Shown: piece by piece, positions 59,218 to 64,000 of the stretch
Position numbering within the stretch: the stretch's first letter is position 1
How the letters are laid out: every line of letters begins with the position of its first letter
Source of the DNA: Escherichia coli
GTDB lineage: Bacteria > Pseudomonadota > Gammaproteobacteria > Enterobacterales > Enterobacteriaceae
DNA: 64,000 nt
Assembly: GCF_011881725.1 (NCBI RefSeq)
Contig: NZ_JAATUR010000028.1
Coordinates: 1 to 64,000 of the forward strand
Direction: 5' to 3'
Made by a program: the position numbers and the translations under genes
The notes under the pieces: model-generated
Databases searched by the model: none
What the model saw: the letters and a program-made list of their open reading frames with translations, nothing else
What the model was told of the DNA's origin: nothing

Positions 59218-60438
59218 TTAACCCTGCAACAGACGAATCAGTAAAGATCCGTTATACATCGCGTCTTTTACCAGCGCGGCCCCTGCCATTGTCCCCTGAT
59301 TGCTGAACTGAGTGCTCTCAACACTAATATGCTGGCTGTATGCAGGAAGCGCCTGCTGACGGATGCAGTCAGAAATCACAGGGAACAGAATCTTTGCCGC
59401 TTTGCTTAACGGCGAGCCAATCAATATTTTTTGTGGATTAAATAAATTCACCATGATGGCCAGAATGCGCCCAACATGCGCGCCTACGCCAGTGATAATA
59501 TCCTTTGCCAGCAAGTCGCCCTGCAACGCTGCATGGCATAATGAATCCACGCTCAAAGGCTGCCCGTGCAACATCGAACTCATTGATTGATTAAGGCGTA
59601 ATTGCGCCAGTTCGAGGATACTGTCCACACTGGCGATGGTTTCCAGACAACCGTGGTTACCGCAATAACAGCGTTTACCATAGGGATCCACCTGGGTATG
59701 ACCAATTTCTACCAGGCTACTGCTTCCGGCATGTAACAGGTGACCGTCGGTAATCACGCCTGCACCAACATTGTGATCAATTACCACCTGAATCACATCA
59801 CGCGCCCCGCGGGAGGCGCCAAATAATGACTCGGCCATCGTCCACGCACTGATATCATGCTGAATGTAAACCGGTACACCTGTGTGCTGCTCCAGCACTT
59901 CACCGAGGGGCATCTCTTTCACATCCTCGTAAAACGGCATCCGGTGCACAATACCATTTTCTGTATCAATAATTCCCGGCAAGGTAATGGCTATAGATGT
60001 CAGGCGTTCGAGTTTTTTCTGATGACGAATAAAAAACTGGTCAATATTCGCAATGATACGTTCCAGTAAAGGCAATTCATCCTGAAGCGCCAACTCTTGC
60101 GTCTCTTCCACCACCAGCTTGCTGCTTAAATCACGCAGAGCAAGGAAAATCAAACCACGACTAACGCGCAGAGAAAGATAATGCCAGGCTTCCGTTTCCA
60201 CCACCAAACCCACCGCAGGGCGGCCACGGTTTCCCGCTTCTTTAATTTCTAACTCTTGCACCAGGTGCGCTTCTAGCATTTCGCGGACAATTTTGGTGAT
60301 ACTGGCTGGAGCCAGTTGCGCCATTCGGGAAAGGTCGATACGCGAAATGGGACCAAGCTGATCAATCAGGCGATATACAGCACCTGCGTTGGTCTGCTTT
60401 ATTTGATCAATGTGTCCAGGCTGGTTCTCAGCAACCAC
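59218..60438 (-). CDS. mlc: Glucose-responsive ROK repressor Mlc
   Basis: A 406-residue ROK-family repressor (also called DgsA). The N-terminal helix-turn-helix includes SRIDLSRMAQLAPASITKIVREM with R52. The zinc site H247, C257, C259 and C264 (CYCGNHGCLE) is intact. It represses ptsG, ptsHI, manXYZ and malT, and is sequestered by dephosphorylated PtsG during glucose uptake. Full length versus K-12. Confidence 0.95.
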   Translation of the reverse strand: MVAENQPGHIDQIKQTNAGAVYRLIDQLGPISRIDLSRMAQLAPASITKIVREMLEAHLVQELEIKEAGNRGRPAVGLVVETEAWHYLSLRVSRGLIFLALRDLSSKLVVEETQELALQDELPLLERIIANIDQFFIRHQKKLERLTSIAITLPGIIDTENGIVHRMPFYEDVKEMPLGEVLEQHTGVPVYIQHDISAWTMAESLFGASRGARDVIQVVIDHNVGAGVITDGHLLHAGSSSLVEIGHTQVDPYGKRCYCGNHGCLETIASVDSILELAQLRLNQSMSSMLHGQPLSVDSLCHAALQGDLLAKDIITGVGAHVGRILAIMVNLFNPQKILIGSPLSKAAKILFPVISDCIRQQALPAYSQHISVESTQFSNQGTMAGAALVKDAMYNGSLLIRLLQG

Positions 60439-60572
60439 CTTATACTCCCTATATTTTCGCGCTCCGAAATAATCTGTAGACTATGGTGAAACACTTCAAT
60501 GCGTGCCGTCAAATTTTTACTTAGCCATGTGATTAACAGCACACTTTTCGGGTTTTTTAGCCGTATTTTATC

Positions 60573-61466
60573 TCAACTGAGAGCATTCAGCAGCTGAATA
60601 CGAAAGTTTCGCGCAGCCGGACTTTGTTCATGATGCTTCGGCCAGACCAACCACATTTCAGAAACCGCATCTTCTTCAGCAATAGGTATCCAACGCATTT
60701 CATTAAGCTGAACACGTTTAAATGAAGCGGGCAAAATCGAAACGCCTAAACCGGCAGACACAAGGCCTATGATGGTCATAGCCTCCCCCACTTCCTGGGT
60801 AATGACAGGTGTAAGGTTGTAGCGTCGCATCAGGCCAAGAATGTCATCATAAAGCCCCGTCCCGACGTGAGGATCAAAGAAAACAAACGGCTCTTTTGCC
60901 AGTTCCGCTAGCGTAACTACAGATTTACTGGCCAACGGATGAGCGTGCGGAATCATCGCCATGAGCGGTTCATGCACAATTACCGCGTGGTTCAACGTTT
61001 CCGGCAGCGACGTATTGCGTAACAGTCCCATATCGAGTGTCCCTTCGATAAGGGGAGCAATTTGCTCGCGGGTATTCATCTCGCGTGTCTGCAAATGGAC
61101 ATCCGGATATTCACGGCGAAATAACGATAAGGTATCTGACACTGCGCGAATAAATGGCGCCGATGAGGTAAAACCAATGCGTAACTCTCCCGCCTCCCCC
61201 TGATGCAATCGTTCAGCTCGCGCTGCGGCATCGTCCACCAGAGAAAGAATTTGACGACTATCGGCAAGAAATTGTTTACCTGCAGCGGTGAGCGAGACGC
61301 TACGATTGGTCCTGGCCAGCAGGCGCGCGCCAATTTGTAGCTCCAATGCCTGAATCTGTTGGCTTAGTGGCGGTTGGGAAATATTCAGCCGCGCAGCCGC
61401 ATGACCAAAATGTAATTCTTCCGCAACAGCGATGAAGTAACGGAGGTGACGCAATTCAATATTCAT
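60573..61466 (-). CDS. ynfL: LysR-type regulator YnfL
   Basis: A 297-residue LysR-family regulator. N-terminal helix-turn-helix region ELHFGHAAARLNISQPPLSQQI (about 17-38) precedes a substrate-binding-like effector domain. It is transcribed divergently from ynfM, 106 bases away, and presumably controls it. Effector unknown. Full length. Confidence 0.9.
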   Translation of the reverse strand: MNIELRHLRYFIAVAEELHFGHAAARLNISQPPLSQQIQALELQIGARLLARTNRSVSLTAAGKQFLADSRQILSLVDDAAARAERLHQGEAGELRIGFTSSAPFIRAVSDTLSLFRREYPDVHLQTREMNTREQIAPLIEGTLDMGLLRNTSLPETLNHAVIVHEPLMAMIPHAHPLASKSVVTLAELAKEPFVFFDPHVGTGLYDDILGLMRRYNLTPVITQEVGEAMTIIGLVSAGLGVSILPASFKRVQLNEMRWIPIAEEDAVSEMWLVWPKHHEQSPAARNFRIQLLNALS

Positions 61467-61572
61467 ATTTTATACATATTATTTGAGACTATTAATATAT
61501 TAGACATAATAATTCGATTTTCCTACTCTATTCCTGAGCCAACACAACGCGCATATTTAGTAAGGATTTCAA

Positions 61573-62826
61573 GTGAGTCGTACCACAACTGTTGATGGCG
61601 CTCCGGCAAGCGACACTGACAAGCAAAACGTTTCCCAGCCAAACCTGTTCATCAAACGCGGTACGCCGCAATTTATGCGCGTGACCCTGGCGCTTTTTTC
61701 TGCCGGACTGGCAACCTTCGCACTCCTCTACTGTGTGCAACCTATCCTTCCGGTTCTTTCGCAGGAGTTTGGTTTAACACCCGCAAACAGTAGTATTTCA
61801 CTGTCCATTTCAACGGCCATGTTGGCAATCGGCTTGCTGTTTACTGGCCCGCTATCCGATGCCATTGGTCGCAAACCAGTGATGGTAACGGCGCTACTGT
61901 TGGCCTCTATTTGTACGTTGCTTTCGACAATGATGACCAGTTGGCACGGCATTTTGGTGATGCGCGCCTTGATTGGCCTTTCATTAAGCGGCGTAGCTGC
62001 GGTGGGCATGACTTACCTTAGCGAAGAGATCCACCCCAGTTTTGTTGCCTTTTCAATGGGGTTGTACATCAGCGGTAACTCGATTGGCGGCATGAGCGGA
62101 CGCTTAATTAGCGGTGTCTTCACAGACTTTTTCAACTGGCGAATTGCACTGGCAGCGATTGGCTGTTTCGCACTGGCCTCGGCGTTAATGTTCTGGAAAA
62201 TTCTTCCCGAATCTCGCCATTTCCGCCCTTCCTCACTGCGCCCTAAAACGTTGTTTATTAACTTCCGCCTGCACTGGCGTGACCGGGGATTACCGTTATT
62301 GTTCGCAGAAGGCTTTTTGCTGATGGGGTCGTTCGTGACGCTGTTTAATTACATTGGCTATCGCTTGATGCTTTCCCCGTGGCATGTCAGCCAGGCGGTA
62401 GTGGGTTTATTATCGCTGGCCTATTTGACCGGTACCTGGAGTTCACCAAAAGCCGGAACAATGACCACCCGCTTTGGACGCGGTCCGGTGATGTTGTCTT
62501 CGACAGGTGTCATGCTTTTCGGACTGTTAATGACATTATTCAGTTCGATATGGCTGATTTTTGCTGGGATGTTGCTCTTCTCCGCTGGCTTCTTTGCCGC
62601 TCACTCGGTCGCCAGCAGCTGGATTGGTCCCCGTGCTAAACGCGCCAAAGGCCAGGCTTCCTCGCTGTATCTGTTCAGTTACTACCTGGGGTCAAGTATT
62701 GCCGGAACATTGGGCGGAGTCTTCTGGCATAACTACGGTTGGAACGGCGTCGGCGCCTTTATTGCATCGATGTTGGTGGTCGCGATTATAGTGGGCACAC
62801 GTTTGCACCATCGATTGCACGCCTGA
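61573..62826 (+). CDS. ynfM: MFS transporter YnfM
   Basis: A 417-residue major facilitator with 12 predicted helices; motif GPLSDAIGRKPVMV (about 96-109) lies in loop 2-3. It starts at GTG after AAGGA. In K-12 it has been linked to arabinose and other solute efflux. Divergent from the regulator ynfL and followed by a terminator. Confidence 0.9.
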   Translation: MSRTTTVDGAPASDTDKQNVSQPNLFIKRGTPQFMRVTLALFSAGLATFALLYCVQPILPVLSQEFGLTPANSSISLSISTAMLAIGLLFTGPLSDAIGRKPVMVTALLLASICTLLSTMMTSWHGILVMRALIGLSLSGVAAVGMTYLSEEIHPSFVAFSMGLYISGNSIGGMSGRLISGVFTDFFNWRIALAAIGCFALASALMFWKILPESRHFRPSSLRPKTLFINFRLHWRDRGLPLLFAEGFLLMGSFVTLFNYIGYRLMLSPWHVSQAVVGLLSLAYLTGTWSSPKAGTMTTRFGRGPVMLSSTGVMLFGLLMTLFSSIWLIFAGMLLFSAGFFAAHSVASSWIGPRAKRAKGQASSLYLFSYYLGSSIAGTLGGVFWHNYGWNGVGAFIASMLVVAIIVGTRLHHRLHA

Positions 62827-62830
62827 AAAA

Positions 62831-62875
62831 ATAAGTCCGGGTTGAGTAATATACCCACCCGGACTTATTGTTTAC
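62831..62875 (+). terminator. Terminator after ynfM
   Basis: ATAAGTCCGGGT and ACCCGGACTTAT form a 12-bp stem around a loop, followed by TGTTT. It starts directly after the ynfM stop. The preceding A run makes it usable in the opposite direction for the small ORF at 62876-62995. Confidence 0.75.
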
Positions 62876-62995
62876 TCAACTCAACGTTAATAACCATCCC
62901 AAAATAGACGAAGCGCCTGCTAATTCCCGTAGCGCGTCTAATGTCATCAGGATTATAAATACCCAAATAAACGGATTCATTTTGCTGTGTGTCAT
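62876..62995 (-). CDS. Small predicted membrane protein (39 aa)
   Basis: A minus-strand ORF of 39 codons starting MTHSKMNPFIWVFIILMTLD and ending GASSILGWLLTLS, with one or two hydrophobic segments and a positively charged N-terminus. It lies between ynfM and asr, with the ynfM hairpin directly beyond its stop serving as a terminator. The ribosome site is weak. The composition is strongly like a real small inner-membrane protein. I do not know a name for it. Confidence 0.5.
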   Translation of the reverse strand: MTHSKMNPFIWVFIILMTLDALRELAGASSILGWLLTLS

Positions 62996-63133
62996 TTATT
63001 ACTGATGCGCAGTTATTCTACTGCTTTGTAAGTAGTAAAATAGTTAACGCGATCAAGACTACTATTATTGGTAGCTAAATTTTCCTTAAGTCATAATACG
63101 TTATTATCAACGCTGTCATTTCTTCATCATTTG

Positions 63134-63147
63134 TACATACCGTTACA
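63134..63147 (+). promoter_or_regulatory. RstA-box-like site upstream of asr
   Basis: TACATACCGTTACA agrees with the RstA-binding consensus TACATNTNGTTACA at all but one fixed position. It lies about 105-117 bases before asr, whose acid induction is known to depend on RstA/RstB and PhoB. Confidence 0.7.
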
Positions 63148-63250
63148 TGCTGAAACCAACTACTCACGGAAGTCTGCCATTCCCCGAGATATAGTCATTT
63201 CAACGGCCCCGCAGTGGGGTTTAATGAAAAAACAAATTGAGGGTATGACA

Positions 63251-63559
63251 ATGAATAAAGTATTAGCTCTGGTTGTTGCCGCTGCTATGGGTCTCTCTTC
63301 AGCCGACTTTGCTGCAGAGACTACGACCACACCGGCCCCGACTGCGACGGCCACCAAAACAGCACCTGCAAAAACCACACATCATAAAAAACAGCATAAA
63401 GCAGCACCTGCCCAAAAAGCGCAGGCGGCTCAAAAGCATCATAAAAAGGCAAAAAATGAACAGAAAGCGCCTGAGCAAAAAGCGCAGGCAGCGAAGAAAC
63501 ACACCACGAAGCACAGCCATCAGCAACCGACAAAACCGGCTGCACAACCTGCAGCGTAA
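63251..63559 (+). CDS. asr: Acid shock protein Asr
   Basis: A 102-residue periplasmic protein rich in lysine, alanine, histidine and glutamine, strongly induced below pH 5 and processed in the periplasm. The mature part contains three imperfect copies of a [20 protein letters not shown] repeat. The start at MNKVLAL follows GAGGG. Two changes against K-12 affect the leader: K2N, and A19D, which places aspartate at -3 of the usual AFA cleavage site. Cleavage after SSA (residue 18) is an alternative. Confidence 0.93.
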   Translation: MNKVLALVVAAAMGLSSADFAAETTTTPAPTATATKTAPAKTTHHKKQHKAAPAQKAQAAQKHHKKAKNEQKAPEQKAQAAKKHTTKHSHQQPTKPAAQPAA

Positions 63560-63604
63560 GTTTTTAACAGCAACAGTGGCGCGCCCCCTCGCGCCTGAAA
63601 ATTA

Positions 63605-63633
63605 CGGTGCTAAGCGGACAACGTTTAGCACCG
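63605..63633 (+). terminator. Hairpin between asr and ydgU
   Basis: CGGTGCTAA and TTAGCACCG form a perfect 9-bp stem with an 11-base loop, followed by ACTTTAG. The T tract is poor, so partial termination or mRNA protection after asr is likely, allowing some readthrough into ydgU. Confidence 0.55.
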
Positions 63634-63651
63634 ACTTTAGCGGAGGGTATT

Positions 63652-63735
63652 ATGGTGGGCCGTTATCGCTTTGAGTTCATTCTTATCATCCTTATTTTAT
63701 GTGCGCTAATTGCCACTCATTTTTATCTTTCCTAA
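63652..63735 (+). CDS. ydgU: Small membrane protein YdgU
   Basis: A 27-residue inner-membrane peptide reading MVGRYRFEFILIILILCALI and ending THFYLS, with one transmembrane helix. It matches K-12 YdgU except for a few C-terminal residues. GGAGGG lies 5 bases before the ATG. Downstream of asr, with which it is reported to be acid-induced. Confidence 0.9.
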   Translation: MVGRYRFEFILIILILCALIATHFYLS

Positions 63736-63834
63736 TCGTAGTTATCTGATTTTACTCCCACTTTCATCCCGTCCCGTCTATAGTATTTATGAGGGTTTGC
63801 TTTTAATAATCATAATTACCCACCAGAGTGTGAT

Positions 63835-64000
63835 ATGCGTACAACCATTGCTGTAGTGTTGGGTGTAATTAGTTTGACGTCTGCTTTTGTGTTTGCAGAT
63901 AAACCAGACGTTGCCAAATCGGCGAACGATGAGGTCAGCACCCTGTTTTTTGGTCATGATGATCGTGTGCCAGTGAATGACACGACCCAATCACCGTGGG
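63835..64000 (+). CDS. ydgD: Predicted periplasmic serine protease YdgD, 5' part
   Basis: The first 55 codons of a trypsin-like protease homologue, cut by the window edge. A signal peptide ([20 protein letters not shown], cleavage after FA near residue 21) and the start of the mature protein ([20 protein letters not shown]) agree with K-12 YdgD. The catalytic triad lies beyond the window. Confidence 0.9.
   Translation, partial: MRTTIAVVLGVISLTSAFVFADKPDVAKSANDEVSTLFFGHDDRVPVNDTTQSPW

Noticed and set aside
63273..63674. 133-codon alternative frame through asr
   Set aside because: An arginine- and proline-rich shadow frame of the repetitive asr coding sequence, overlapping the known gene and the ydgU start.

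Overview
The window is a chromosome segment of an Escherichia, most likely E. coli but not K-12. Nearly every protein matches, over its full length and in the same order, the K-12 block running from gadB to ydgD. This assignment rests on remembered K-12 proteins and gene order, not on a database search. There are no rRNA or tRNA genes, no CRISPR array, no insertion sequence and no intact prophage. The Qin prophage that K-12 carries between ydfI/ydfJ and rspB is absent.

Layout. 1-1079: 5' end of gadB with its GAD-box promoter. 1087-8022: the minus-strand group yddA-yddB-pqqL (inner-membrane ABC protein, TonB-dependent receptor, periplasmic M16 protease). 8532-12089: EvgA-controlled acid-resistance genes safA, ydeO and ydeP, with two EvgA-like boxes. 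12090-13218: decayed DNA where K-12 has the ydeQRST fimbrial genes. 13219-14942: the hipBA toxin-antitoxin operon with four HipB operators. 15104-23707: the autoinducer-2 system, lsrRK diverging from lsrACDBFG, then tam. 24527-38200: yneE, uxaB, dgcF, glsB-yneG, sad/ptrR, sotB, marC/marRAB, eamA and ydeE. 38326-42912: mgtS, sRNA MgrR, dgcZ, dcp and ydfG. 43001-53581: rspR, ydfZ, ydfI, two tandem TRAP transporters, rspB and rspA. 53794-64000: ynfA, ynfB, speG, ynfC, ynfD, dmsD, clcB, bioD2, mlc, ynfL, ynfM, asr, ydgU and the start of ydgD.

The most distinctive region is 45561-53581. One minus-strand series encodes RspA (mannonate dehydratase family), a divergent RspB (zinc dehydrogenase), two complete TRAP transporters (each substrate-binding protein, small membrane subunit, large membrane subunit) and YdfI (mannonate/fructuronate oxidoreductase family). 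Together they look like an uptake and catabolic unit for hexonates such as L-idonate or L-gulonate, or for related sugar acids. The GntR regulator RspR is encoded nearby. Each TRAP set has a hairpin between its binding-protein gene and the next gene.

Other departures from K-12. lsrD lacks 23 codons in frame, about one membrane helix; the gap is visible by comparison with lsrC in the same operon. ynfEFGH are absent, so dmsD directly follows ynfD. ydeM/ydeN, ydeQRST and the ydeU autotransporter are also absent. Several unlisted small ORFs and an altered Asr signal peptide are reported as findings.
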